Below the pieces are notes generated by a model that was not told the origin of the DNA, searched no databases, and was given only the letters and a program-made list of their open reading frames with translations. The translations under genes and the position numbers were made by a program. 64,000 nucleotides of DNA, from NCBI RefSeq assembly GCF_023896955.1, contig NZ_JAMHIW010000016.1, forward strand, positions 1 through 64,000, given 5' to 3'. The stretch comes from Micromonospora sp. RHAY321. Its GTDB lineage: Bacteria; Actinomycetota; Actinomycetes; Mycobacteriales; Micromonosporaceae. This document shows positions 32,840 to 40,989 of this stretch, piece after piece; position 1 is the stretch's first letter, and each line of letters opens with the position of its first letter.

Positions 32840-34039
32840 TCACTCCGCGGCTGAGTCGCCGGTCGAGCTAGACGGAACCTGGTGCTCCACCGGGAGGCTC
32901 CACAGCAGGAGCTGGAACGGGTCCTCGCCGCAGGTGAGCCAGGTGCCGTCCCCAAGCGCCATCGGGCTCTCCGAAACGGGCATCGGGTACTCGACCTGAC
33001 CGAGCACTTCACCCTGCGCCGCGTCGATTAGCCAATGCTGCGGGCGACCGTACTCCTCGTCGTTCTCCTCGGCGCTCGCGATCACCGTGCGCTCGTCGAC
33101 GAAGCCACACCGGTAGTCCCAGTAGGGCTCCTCGGCCGTGTCCGACGGTGGCTGCGGGTTCGACTGAAGCTGGTCGGCCGCAATTTCGTGCAGCACCGCT
33201 CCGTCGGGAAGCCGATGAACGGCCAGGTCTCCCTGATCGTGGGCGACCGTGAGGAACAGCCGTCCGGACGGGCTGACATCGATGAGGCAGCGGTCGTCGT
33301 CCCCGATAGAGGTGACGGTGAGTCGGACGCCGTCCCACCGACCCCACCGCAGCGGGACACCGTCCTGGCCCTCGCCGATGCTGAGGCCCATCTGTCCAAC
33401 GTCCGGGTGGGGAACGTGGTGGGAGCCGGCGGCCGCGGTGCCGGTCGAGGCCCGTCCCAGGATGCGACCGTCGGCGGCGTCGATCACGAGCCACTCCTCG
33501 TCGTGCTCCGGCTCGGCGTCGTCCGGTAGTGGGGTGCGTACGTGCGCCCACACCGTCGAGCCGTCCGCGCTGATCCAGCAGGAGCCCCGATCGGGACAGC
33601 GGTGCTCGCCGGTGCCGGCGTACTCCTCGTAGGACTCATGGTGGGACGAGCAGGGCGAGCCCCAGCAGGCGTGCCGCACCCTCCACCGCAGCGCGCCGGT
33701 CTCGTCGACCGCGTGCAGCGCGTGCTGACCGCTGAAGACCGCCAGGTCGAGGGTGGGGCTCACCGCATCGACTCCGCCCGCCCCACGCGGCCATGGCGCT
33801 GGGAACCTCGCGGCGGGAGTGTCGTCACCGCCGAGGAGCCGGTCGAGGTCGTACGCCGACAGTTCGTCGTCCCTGCGGATCACGACGAGCCGGCGATGCG
33901 GCCACCGCTGGACGGCGGGAGTGTCAGCGGTGCTGGCGATACCGGGTACGCGAGGGGAGTTCGACGGAATCCGGAAGGACGTCACGAGGCGAGGGGTGAA
34001 GCGCACCGAGACATCCTGCCAGGACTCGCCGTCTACCAC
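32840..34039 (-). CDS. Hypothetical protein, probable beta-propeller-like repeat protein
   Basis: 399 residues from a GTG at 34039; later GTG codons are possible and the start is uncertain. The protein is rich in short beta-strand units ending in acidic turns (RLVVIRRDDELSAYDLDRLL, LDLAVFSGQHALHAVDETGALRWRV, EWLVIDAADGRILGRA, HWLIDAAQGEVLGQVEY), the pattern of a WD40/PQQ-like propeller. A cysteine pair lies in HACWGSPC and HRCPDRGSC. No signal peptide or membrane helix, so probably cytosolic. No enzyme motif is seen. It lies in the accessory patch and is divergent from the FUSC gene. Confidence 0.6.
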   Translation of the reverse strand: MVDGESWQDVSVRFTPRLVTSFRIPSNSPRVPGIASTADTPAVQRWPHRRLVVIRRDDELSAYDLDRLLGGDDTPAARFPAPWPRGAGGVDAVSPTLDLAVFSGQHALHAVDETGALRWRVRHACWGSPCSSHHESYEEYAGTGEHRCPDRGSCWISADGSTVWAHVRTPLPDDAEPEHDEEWLVIDAADGRILGRASTGTAAAGSHHVPHPDVGQMGLSIGEGQDGVPLRWGRWDGVRLTVTSIGDDDRCLIDVSPSGRLFLTVAHDQGDLAVHRLPDGAVLHEIAADQLQSNPQPPSDTAEEPYWDYRCGFVDERTVIASAEENDEEYGRPQHWLIDAAQGEVLGQVEYPMPVSESPMALGDGTWLTCGEDPFQLLLWSLPVEHQVPSSSTGDSAAE

Positions 34040-34128
34040 GGCTCCGAGAATTCCGCCCCGCTCTCCGCGACCCAGATGTCCTCTGAATCGCCGCGAAACC
34101 CGCCGCCGCCGAGAGCTCTCGGTGAAGA

Positions 34129-36363
34129 ATGATGGGCCGGGGAGGGTGTCGCGACGAACCCGGGGGACCAGGCGTGCTCGGAACCAGCCTCCTGGGCCGG
34201 CTTCGCAGTCGTGACCCGGGGGATGCCGTCCTGCGGCGCGCGGCACGGCTGACCCTTGTCGCGTCCGTCGTCTTCTACGCCTGTCGCTACGGCGTCGGCA
34301 GCCCGATGCTCGCCACGTACGGCCTGTTCGGCGTGGTCGCCTCCGGGGCGTTCGCGCAGTTGCCCGGGCCGGCGCCCCAGCGGGCGCGGATCCTGGTCAG
34401 CACACTGCCGGTGGTCTGGGCGCTGATCAGCGCGGGCACGGTGTTGGCGGGCAGCACCTGGATGGCGTCCGTCGGGATGCTGGTCATCGGGTTCGTCGTG
34501 GCGTTCGCCGGCGTCGGCAATCCGCGCCTGCTCGGGCTGGGCAGCGCGTTCCAGCTCTTCTACATCCTGGCGTCCTTCCCGCCGTACGATCCGGGCACCC
34601 TGCCGGAGCGGTTGGCCGGGGTCACGCTCGCCATCGTGGTGCTCGCCGTGGCCGAGGTGTTCCTCTGGCCCGATCCGGTGCCGCTGTCCTACCGGCAACG
34701 GCTGGCCGAGGCGGCGGACGGCGTGGCGGCGTTTCTCGATGCCGCGGCGGACGTGCTGACCGACCCGCACGGCGGTGACGGTGGTCGGGACGCGCGGCGC
34801 GAGCGGGCGTCCGCTGCGGTGGCGGAGCTCGCGTTGATCCGTACCCCCGCGGCGTGGGCACCGACCGCGGCCGACGCGCGTGACCGCGCACTGCGGGTCT
34901 GCTCGGCGGCGTTGCGGGAGGTGCTCGCCGAGGCGGACCGGTTGGCGGCGGAGGCCCCACCGGAGCCGATCCCGGACCTGGCGGCGGCGCGGCTGCTGCG
35001 GTCGTGCGCCGACACGACCCGTGCCGCCGGCCGGAGCCTGTCGCCGGGTGCGCCGCCGGTTGACCTCGGCGGCCTGGACGCTGCGGTCTTGCAAGCTGAG
35101 ATGGCGTACCCCGGCGGGCGGGACGGCCGCGGCGACGCGCCGGAGGTACCCCGGTTGTGCCGGGACGCGACCGCGCTGGCCCTCGCCGGTCAGGTGCGGG
35201 TCCTCGCCGTCGCGGCTCGGGTGGCCAGCGGGTCGCGGCTCGACGACGGGGATGACTACTCGGGGCTGTTCGAGTTCGCGCGCCATGGCCCGTGGTCGCT
35301 GTACTGGCGGCAGTTCCGCGCCCACCTCGCACCCAGCTCGGCCCACCTGCACAGCTCGCTGCGGCTGGCGGTGGCGCTGGCCATCGCCCGGGTGACCGCC
35401 GGGACGCTACAACTCACCCACGGCTTCTGGGTGCTCCTGGCCACCCTCACCGTTCTGCGCACCTCGGCCGCGGACACCCGCACCGCGCTGCGGCCCGCCG
35501 TGGTGGGCACGACCGTCGGCGCCGTCGTCAGCGGTGGGCTGATGCTCGTCATCGACGAGCCGATCGTGTACGCCGTCGCGTTGCCGTTCACCCTGATGCT
35601 GGCCTTCGGCGTCGGCCGCCTGCTCGGTCCGGTCTGGCAACAGGCGCTGTTCACGGTCCTGCTGACGTTCGTCTTCGCCCAGCTCGCCCCCGAAGGGTGG
35701 CGGCTAGCCGAGGCCCGCCTGGTCGACGTCGTGCTCGGCGCGGTGATCGGCGTGCTCGCCGGCGTGGCCATGTGGCCGCGCGGCGCGAGCCGCGACCTCC
35801 GGCACAACGCGGCCCGCTATCTGGCAGCCAGCGGGGACGCGGTCGAGCAGACCGTGCAGGCGGTGCTCGGCGGTCCACCGCCCGACCGAGCCCTCCACCG
35901 GGTGCGGCAGCGGATGATCCTGGTCGACTCGTCGCACAGCCAGTACCACTCCGAGCGGCACGACCAGCCGAGCCGGCGGGTGGACTGGGACGGGGTCCTG
36001 GGCGCCGGGCACCACGTGATGGCCGGTGCCGAGTCGCTGCTGCGCCGCAACCCACCCGGCTGCCTCGCCGGCTGGGCTCCGGCCGCGGGGTTGCTGCGGG
36101 AGTCGGCCCGCGAGCTGCGTTCGGCGTACGACGACCTCGCCGACCAGATCGCCCACGGTCGGCCCTCAGGGCCGGTGCCCACCCCGCCCGGCTGCGTCGA
36201 CGAACTCGACCGGATCCGCCCGCTGCTCGGCGACGTCGGCTCCCGGCCCTCGGTCCGGCATCTCGTGGAGGTCGACCAGTGGCTCGCCGCCCTCGCCGAC
36301 AGCCTGGCCCGGATCCACCCGCCCCCCGACGGCTCGTCTGCCGACCGGAGCGGGAAGCCGTGA
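34129..36363 (+). CDS. FUSC-family inner membrane protein
   Basis: 744 residues. Two blocks of about six membrane helices each (residues 40-185 and 425-560) are separated and followed by helical cytoplasmic domains, the arrangement of YccS/AaeB/FUSC proteins linked to efflux of aromatic acids. The second block contains the family segment RLAVALAIARVTAGTLQLTHGFWVLLATLTVLR and the later RLVDVVLGAVIGVLAGVAMWP. ATG at 34129 or GTG at 34174 could start it. No periplasmic adaptor partner is nearby, as expected in a Gram-positive. Substrate unknown. Confidence 0.85.
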   Translation: MMGRGGCRDEPGGPGVLGTSLLGRLRSRDPGDAVLRRAARLTLVASVVFYACRYGVGSPMLATYGLFGVVASGAFAQLPGPAPQRARILVSTLPVVWALISAGTVLAGSTWMASVGMLVIGFVVAFAGVGNPRLLGLGSAFQLFYILASFPPYDPGTLPERLAGVTLAIVVLAVAEVFLWPDPVPLSYRQRLAEAADGVAAFLDAAADVLTDPHGGDGGRDARRERASAAVAELALIRTPAAWAPTAADARDRALRVCSAALREVLAEADRLAAEAPPEPIPDLAAARLLRSCADTTRAAGRSLSPGAPPVDLGGLDAAVLQAEMAYPGGRDGRGDAPEVPRLCRDATALALAGQVRVLAVAARVASGSRLDDGDDYSGLFEFARHGPWSLYWRQFRAHLAPSSAHLHSSLRLAVALAIARVTAGTLQLTHGFWVLLATLTVLRTSAADTRTALRPAVVGTTVGAVVSGGLMLVIDEPIVYAVALPFTLMLAFGVGRLLGPVWQQALFTVLLTFVFAQLAPEGWRLAEARLVDVVLGAVIGVLAGVAMWPRGASRDLRHNAARYLAASGDAVEQTVQAVLGGPPPDRALHRVRQRMILVDSSHSQYHSERHDQPSRRVDWDGVLGAGHHVMAGAESLLRRNPPGCLAGWAPAAGLLRESARELRSAYDDLADQIAHGRPSGPVPTPPGCVDELDRIRPLLGDVGSRPSVRHLVEVDQWLAALADSLARIHPPPDGSSADRSGKP

Positions 36364-36476
36364 GCCGGAGCGGGTGCCACCGCTCAATGCCGACCACGCC
36401 CGCCCATCCGTCATCGAGACGCCCACCACAGGCCGCCGATCGCCGATTGGCCGTGCCGGTCCGCGCCTGTCCCGCC

Positions 36477-36482
36477 TAGCGT
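36477..36482 (+). promoter_or_regulatory. -10 box of a probable leaderless transcript
   Basis: TAGCGT ends 7 nt before the ATG at 36490, so transcription would begin at or next to the start codon. No clear -35 box and no ribosome-binding site are seen, which agrees with leaderless initiation. Confidence 0.4.
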
Positions 36483-36489
36483 CGCTGGT

Positions 36490-37527
36490 ATGGAGATTGA
36501 GCAGGCACAGAAGCTCTGGCAGCCGGAGCCCGGCTGGCTGAACACCGCCTCCTACGGGCTGCCGCCCGAGCCGGCCTGGACGGCGATGCAGGAGGCCCTC
36601 GCCGGCTGGCGGGTCGGCAGTACGTCGTGGGAGGGCTGGGGGGACTCCGTGAACCGGGCGCGTACCGCGTTCGCCGGCCTGATCGGGGTGCCGGGCGAGG
36701 ACGTGGCGGTCGGTGCGACCGCCTCGCAGATGTTGGCACCGGTCGCGGCGGCGCTGCCGGCCGGGACGACGGTGCTGGTCCCCGAGGTCGAGTTCACCTC
36801 CAACCTCTTTCCCTGGCTGGTCCAGGAGGAGCGGGGCGTCACGGTCCGCACCGTACCGGCGGACGGGCTGGCCGACGCGATCGACGCCGACACCGATCTG
36901 GTCGCGTTCAGCCTGGTGCAGTCGGCCGACGGCTCCGTCGCGGCGTACGACGAGATCGTGGCCGCGGCCCGCGCGCACGGTGCGCTGGTCGTGGTGGACG
37001 CGAGCCAGGCGTGCGGCTGGCTGCCGTTCGACGGGAGCCTGGCCGACGTGGTCGTGGTGAGCGGCTACAAGTGGGTGATGGGTCCGCGTGGCTGCGCGTA
37101 CGCCTATCTGGCCCCGGCGTTGCGTGACCGGCTGCGCCCCGACGCCGCAGGCTGGTACGCGGGCCGCGACCCGTACGCCTCCTACTACGGCCCGCCACTG
37201 CGGCTGGCCGACGACGCCCGCCGGTTCGACATCTCACCGGCGTGGTTCAGCTGGGTGGGCGCGGCGCCCGCCCTGGAGTTGGTCGCCGAGATCGGCGTGC
37301 CGGCGATCCGGGCGCACGACGTGGCGCTGGCCAACCGGTTCCTGACCGGGCTGGGCCGACCGCCGGGGGAGAGCGCCATCGTCACCGTCGACGTGCCCGA
37401 CGCGGAGCGGCGCCTGGCGGCGGCCGGCATCCGGGCGGCGGTACGCGCCGGGCGGGTCCGGGCCTCCTTCCACATCTACTCCACGGAGGCCGATGTGGAC
37501 GCCGCCCTGACGGCGCTGACCGGCTGA
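36490..37527 (+). CDS. Class V aminotransferase-like PLP enzyme
   Basis: 345 residues, fold type I PLP enzyme of the cysteine-desulfurase/isopenicillin-N-epimerase-like group. The cofactor Lys lies in VVSGYKWVMGPRG (about residue 194) and the Asp that contacts the pyridine ring in LVVVDASQACGW. The substrate-side loop YASYYGPPLRLADDARRFDISPAWFSW is as in members that act on small amino acids. There is no active-site Cys loop typical of IscS/NifS, so a true desulfurase role is doubtful. Monocistronic by position; its stop codon lies in the loop of a long hairpin. Confidence 0.85.
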   Translation: MEIEQAQKLWQPEPGWLNTASYGLPPEPAWTAMQEALAGWRVGSTSWEGWGDSVNRARTAFAGLIGVPGEDVAVGATASQMLAPVAAALPAGTTVLVPEVEFTSNLFPWLVQEERGVTVRTVPADGLADAIDADTDLVAFSLVQSADGSVAAYDEIVAAARAHGALVVVDASQACGWLPFDGSLADVVVVSGYKWVMGPRGCAYAYLAPALRDRLRPDAAGWYAGRDPYASYYGPPLRLADDARRFDISPAWFSWVGAAPALELVAEIGVPAIRAHDVALANRFLTGLGRPPGESAIVTVDVPDAERRLAAAGIRAAVRAGRVRASFHIYSTEADVDAALTALTG

Positions 37528-37540
37528 GCCGGTCAGCGCC
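37512..37540. terminator. Bidirectional terminator with the stop codon in its loop
   Basis: GGCGCTGACCGGC and GCCGGTCAGCGCC form a perfect 13-bp stem; the 3-nt loop is the TGA stop of the PLP-enzyme gene. It sits at the convergent junction with the acyl-CoA dehydrogenase gene, 9 nt from that gene's stop. Confidence 0.6.
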
Positions 37541-37548
37541 ACATCCGC

Positions 37549-38721
37549 TCAGGCCAGGTGGCCACCGATCTTCGTGTAGCCGCGCAGCAGGTCCCGCGAG
37601 ATGATCAGTCGCTGCATCTCGTCGGTGCCCTCGAAGATCCGGTAGAGGCGGACCTGCCGGTACCAGCGCTCGATGGGCAGCTCGCGGGTGTAGCCCATGC
37701 CGCCGTGGATCTGGAGCACCCGGTCGACCACCCGGTTGACCATGCCGGCGCCGTAGAGCTTGCCCATCGACGAGGCGTGCCGGGGATCCATGCCCTGGTC
37801 GACCGTCCACGCCGACTTCAGCACCAGCCAGCGGGCGGCCTCCAGCTCGGTCTCCGAGTCGGCGATCATCCACTGGATGGCCTGGTTGGTGCCGATCTTC
37901 GCGCCGAAGGTCTCCCGGGTGTTGGCGTGGTCGATCGCCATCTGCAGGACCCGCTCGGCGATGCCGATGGCGTGCGACGGGATGGTGTAGCGGCCCTTGC
38001 CGATCCACTCCATGCCGAGCGTGAAGCCCTGCCCGATCTCGCCGAGGATGTTGCGGTGCGGCACGCGTACGCCGTCGAAGATCAGGGACGCGGGGCCGCC
38101 CTCGCCCATGGTCTGGATGAACTCCGACCGCCAGCCCATCGCCCGGTCCACCAGGAACGCGGTGGCGCCGCCGTTGCGGGCGCCCTTCTCCCGGTCGGTC
38201 ACCGCGACCACGATGGCGAAGTCCGCCTCGTTGCCGCCGGTGATGAAGGTCTTCTCGCCGTCGAGGATCCAGTCGTCGCCGTCGCGGCGGGCGGACAGCC
38301 GGATGTTCGCCGCGTCCGAGCCGGCGCCCGGCTCGGTGATCGCGAAGCAGGAACGCCGCTCGCCCTCGATGGTCGGGATGAGGAACTCGCGCTTCTGCTC
38401 CTCGGTGGCGTGGAACAGGATGTTGTCGGCCTCGCCGCCGAAGCGGAACGGCACGAACGTGTGGCCCAGCTCCGTCCAGATCAGCGACTGGAGGACGGCA
38501 GGCAGGTTCATCCCGCCGTACTCCTCGGGGGTGGCCAGGCCCCAGAAGCCGAACTTGCGTGCCTTGAGTTGCAGCTCGCGGACCTCGGAGTGGTCCAGGC
38601 CGGGCTGGTGCGCCCGTTCCCGGCGGAGCACCTCCGCCTCCAGCGGCATCACCTCGCGGCGGATGAACGACCGGACGGTGTCCCGTACCGCCCGCTCCTC
38701 GTCGGTCAGCGAAAAGTCCAC
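37549..38721 (-). CDS. Acyl-CoA dehydrogenase
   Basis: 390-residue FAD flavoenzyme that introduces the alpha,beta double bond into acyl-CoA. The signatures CFAITEPGAGSDAANI and QIHGGMGYTRELPIERWYRQVRLYRIFEGTDE are complete, the latter with the catalytic base Glu in IFEGT. GTG at 38721 is chosen because AGGAGG lies 6 nt upstream; a longer frame to 38754 lacks such a site. It diverges from a TetR gene, sharing a short promoter gap that carries an AAACT-N9-AGTTT dyad. Together with the ALDH and ADH genes it suggests catabolism of an alcohol or aldehyde through an acyl-CoA; the acyl chain is unknown. Confidence 0.92.
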   Translation of the reverse strand: MDFSLTDEERAVRDTVRSFIRREVMPLEAEVLRRERAHQPGLDHSEVRELQLKARKFGFWGLATPEEYGGMNLPAVLQSLIWTELGHTFVPFRFGGEADNILFHATEEQKREFLIPTIEGERRSCFAITEPGAGSDAANIRLSARRDGDDWILDGEKTFITGGNEADFAIVVAVTDREKGARNGGATAFLVDRAMGWRSEFIQTMGEGGPASLIFDGVRVPHRNILGEIGQGFTLGMEWIGKGRYTIPSHAIGIAERVLQMAIDHANTRETFGAKIGTNQAIQWMIADSETELEAARWLVLKSAWTVDQGMDPRHASSMGKLYGAGMVNRVVDRVLQIHGGMGYTRELPIERWYRQVRLYRIFEGTDEMQRLIISRDLLRGYTKIGGHLA

Positions 38722-38758
38722 GGTGGTCCTCCTGGCGTCGGTGCTGCCGGTCACCCTT

Positions 38759-38777
38759 AAACTAGCGGTGTAAGTTT
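38759..38777. promoter_or_regulatory. Candidate TetR operator, ACAD/tetR copy
   Basis: AAACT-AGCGGTGTA-AGTTT is a 5-bp inverted repeat with 9-nt spacer in the divergent gap between the acyl-CoA dehydrogenase and TetR genes. Its reverse complement matches the site at 39481-39499 at 16 of 19 positions. It overlaps TAGTTT/TAAGTT sequences that could be -10 boxes. Confidence 0.6.
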
Positions 38778-38818
38778 TGCCGCGTCCAGACCCCGTGGCC
38801 GAACCCGCGAGGAGCGCA

Positions 38819-39475
38819 GTGCCCCGACCACGTCAGCCCCGGCTCACCCGGCAGCTCATCGTCGAGACCGCCACGGCGGTGATCGACGCCGAGGGCCTGC
38901 CGGCGCTGTCCACCCGCCGGCTCGCCGCCGAGCTGGGCGTGCGCGGCCCGTCGCTCTACAACCACTTCGCCACCAAGGACGAGATCCTGGACGCCGTCGC
39001 CGACACCGTCACCGGTGCCGTCGACACCAGCGGCTTCGCCAGCCGGGACTGGGCCGCGGCGCTGCGCGACTGGGCGTGGTCGTACCGGCGGGCGCTCACC
39101 GCCCACCCGAACATCGTGCCGTACCTGGCCCAGGGACCGGGCCGCCGGCCGGCCGCGCTGGCCATGGCCGACGCGGTCTACGGCGGCCTGGTACGCGCCG
39201 GCTGGCCGCCGGCCCGGGCCACCCACATCGGCGCGGCGCTGCGGTACTTCGTGGCCGGGTCGGCGCTCGGCTCGTTCGCCCGCGGCTTCGTCGAGGACCC
39301 CGAGCTGTACGCCGCGCACTACCCGCACCTGCGCCAGGCGCACCGGCTCGCCGAGCACCAGCAGAGCGTGGACGAGGGAGCCTTCGCCCTCGGCCTGGAC
39401 GCCCTGCTGCACGGCCTGGTCGCCGAGTACGCCCGCACCGTCGACCCGGTGGAGTCCGCCCGTCCCAGCGGGTAG
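38819..39475 (+). CDS. TetR-family regulator of the ACAD/ALDH/ADH group
   Basis: 218 residues from GTG 38819 (GAGGAG just upstream; an upstream TTG is possible). The N-terminal HTH is typical: LIVETATAVIDAEGLPALSTRRLAAELGVRGPSLYNHFATKDEILDAV. The C-terminal part is an all-helical ligand-binding domain like that of tetracycline-repressor-type proteins (residues 80-205). It sits between two identical-type dyads, one before itself and the ACAD gene, one before the ALDH-ADH operon. This strongly suggests local autoregulation and control of both flanking units, probably relieved by an acyl-CoA or aldehyde-derived ligand (inference). Confidence 0.9.
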   Translation: MPRPRQPRLTRQLIVETATAVIDAEGLPALSTRRLAAELGVRGPSLYNHFATKDEILDAVADTVTGAVDTSGFASRDWAAALRDWAWSYRRALTAHPNIVPYLAQGPGRRPAALAMADAVYGGLVRAGWPPARATHIGAALRYFVAGSALGSFARGFVEDPELYAAHYPHLRQAHRLAEHQQSVDEGAFALGLDALLHGLVAEYARTVDPVESARPSG

Positions 39476-39480
39476 CGTCC

Positions 39481-39499
39481 AAACTCCCAGCGCTAGTTT
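39481..39499 (+). promoter_or_regulatory. Candidate TetR operator, ALDH-ADH copy
   Basis: AAACT-CCCAGCGCT-AGTTT repeats the spacing and half-sites of the dyad at 38759-38777. It lies 33 nt before the ALDH start, and its right arm (TAGTTT) could be the -10 box, a good position for repression. Confidence 0.6.
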
Positions 39500-39531
39500 C
39501 ATCGCCCATCGCCCACCCCCGAAGGGACGAC

Positions 39532-40989
39532 ATGGACCTCGCCGCCCCGCCGTCGCAACTGCTGCCCGACGCCCTGCGCCTGCGGCGCCACCTGCACATC
39601 GCCGGCGAGTGGACCCAGTCCACCGGCGGCGACGTGATCGAGGTGGAGAACCCGGCCACCGGTGAGCCGATCGGGCAGGTGCCCGCCGGCACACCGACGG
39701 ACGTGGACCGGGCCGTCGCCGCGGCCCGCGCCGCCTTTCCCGGCTGGGCGGCCGCCGCCCCCGCCGAGCGCTCCGCGTGCCTCGACCGGCTGCACATCGC
39801 GCTCGCCGCGCGCGCCGACGACCTGGCCCGCACCATCGCCGTGGAGCTGGGCGCGCCGCTCAAGCTCGCCACCCGGGTGCAGGTCGGGCTGCCGCTGACC
39901 GTGCTGCGCGACCACGTCGCGCTCGCCGCCCGCCCACCGGTCGAGGAGAGCGTCGGCAACTCGCTCGTCGTCCGCGAGCCGATCGGTGTGGTCGGTGCGA
40001 TCACCCCGTGGAACTACCCGCTGCACCAGGTCATGGCGAAGCTGGCGCCCGCGCTCGCCGCCGGCTGCACGGTCGTGCTCAAGCCCAGCGAGCTGACGCC
40101 GCTGACGGCGTACCTGCTCTTCGACGCGGTCACCGAGGCCGGGCTGCCGCCCGGTGTGCTCAACCTGGTCCCGGGCACCGGCCCGGTGGTCGGCGAGGCG
40201 CTCGCCGGGCACCCCGACGTCGATATGGTCTCGTTCACCGGCTCCACCGCCACCGGCGCGCGGATCATGCGGCTCGCCGCCGACCGGATCGCCCGGGTCG
40301 CGCTGGAACTGGGTGGCAAGTCGGCCAACGTGATCCTCCCCGACGCCGACCTGGCCACCGCGGTCAAGGTGGGCGTCGGCAACGCCCTGCTCAACTCCGG
40401 TCAGACCTGCACCGCGTGGACGCGGATGCTGGTGCACCGCGACCGGTACGCCGAGGCGCTCGATCTGATCGCCGCCGCGGTGGCCGGCTACCGCCTCGGC
40501 GACCCGTTCGACCCGGCCACCCGGCTCGGCCCGCTGGTCTCCGCCGCCCAGGCCGAGCGGGTCCGCGGCCACGTCGACCGTGCCCTCGCCGACGGCGCCC
40601 GGCTGGTCGCCGGAGGCCCGGACGCACCCGTGCCGGCCAGGGGGCACTTCGTCGCACCGACCGTCTTCGCCGACGTGCACCCGGACAGCGCGCTCGCCCA
40701 GGAGGAGGTGTTCGGCCCGGTGCTCGCCGTCATCCCGTTCGACGACACCGACGAGGCGGTGGCCATCGCCAACAACTCGAAGTACGGGCTGGCCGGCGCC
40801 GTGTGGTCCGCCGACACCGACGCCGCGCTCGCGGTGGCCCGGCGGCTGCGCACCGGCGCCGTCGACATCAACGGAGCACCGTTCAACCCGCTCGCCCCGT
40901 TCGGCGGCTACAAGCAGTCCGGCCTGGGTCGGGAGCTGGGCGTGCACGGCCTTGCCGAGTTCCGCGAGCTGAAGGCGATCCAGCGATGA
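39532..40989 (+). CDS. NAD(P)-dependent aldehyde dehydrogenase
   Basis: 485 residues, classical ALDH superfamily enzyme oxidising an aldehyde to the acid. Catalytic Asn in ITPWNYPLHQV (about residue 162), general base Glu in ALELGGKSANV, and nucleophile Cys in NSGQTCTAWTRM are present, as are the cofactor strand VLKPSELTP and FTGSTATGARI. ATG at 39532 with GAAGGGA upstream. The next gene, an alcohol dehydrogenase, overlaps by 4 nt (ATGA), so the two enzymes act in sequence: alcohol to aldehyde to acid. The TetR gene upstream and its dyad imply substrate induction. Confidence 0.93.
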   Translation: MDLAAPPSQLLPDALRLRRHLHIAGEWTQSTGGDVIEVENPATGEPIGQVPAGTPTDVDRAVAAARAAFPGWAAAAPAERSACLDRLHIALAARADDLARTIAVELGAPLKLATRVQVGLPLTVLRDHVALAARPPVEESVGNSLVVREPIGVVGAITPWNYPLHQVMAKLAPALAAGCTVVLKPSELTPLTAYLLFDAVTEAGLPPGVLNLVPGTGPVVGEALAGHPDVDMVSFTGSTATGARIMRLAADRIARVALELGGKSANVILPDADLATAVKVGVGNALLNSGQTCTAWTRMLVHRDRYAEALDLIAAAVAGYRLGDPFDPATRLGPLVSAAQAERVRGHVDRALADGARLVAGGPDAPVPARGHFVAPTVFADVHPDSALAQEEVFGPVLAVIPFDDTDEAVAIANNSKYGLAGAVWSADTDAALAVARRLRTGAVDINGAPFNPLAPFGGYKQSGLGRELGVHGLAEFRELKAIQR

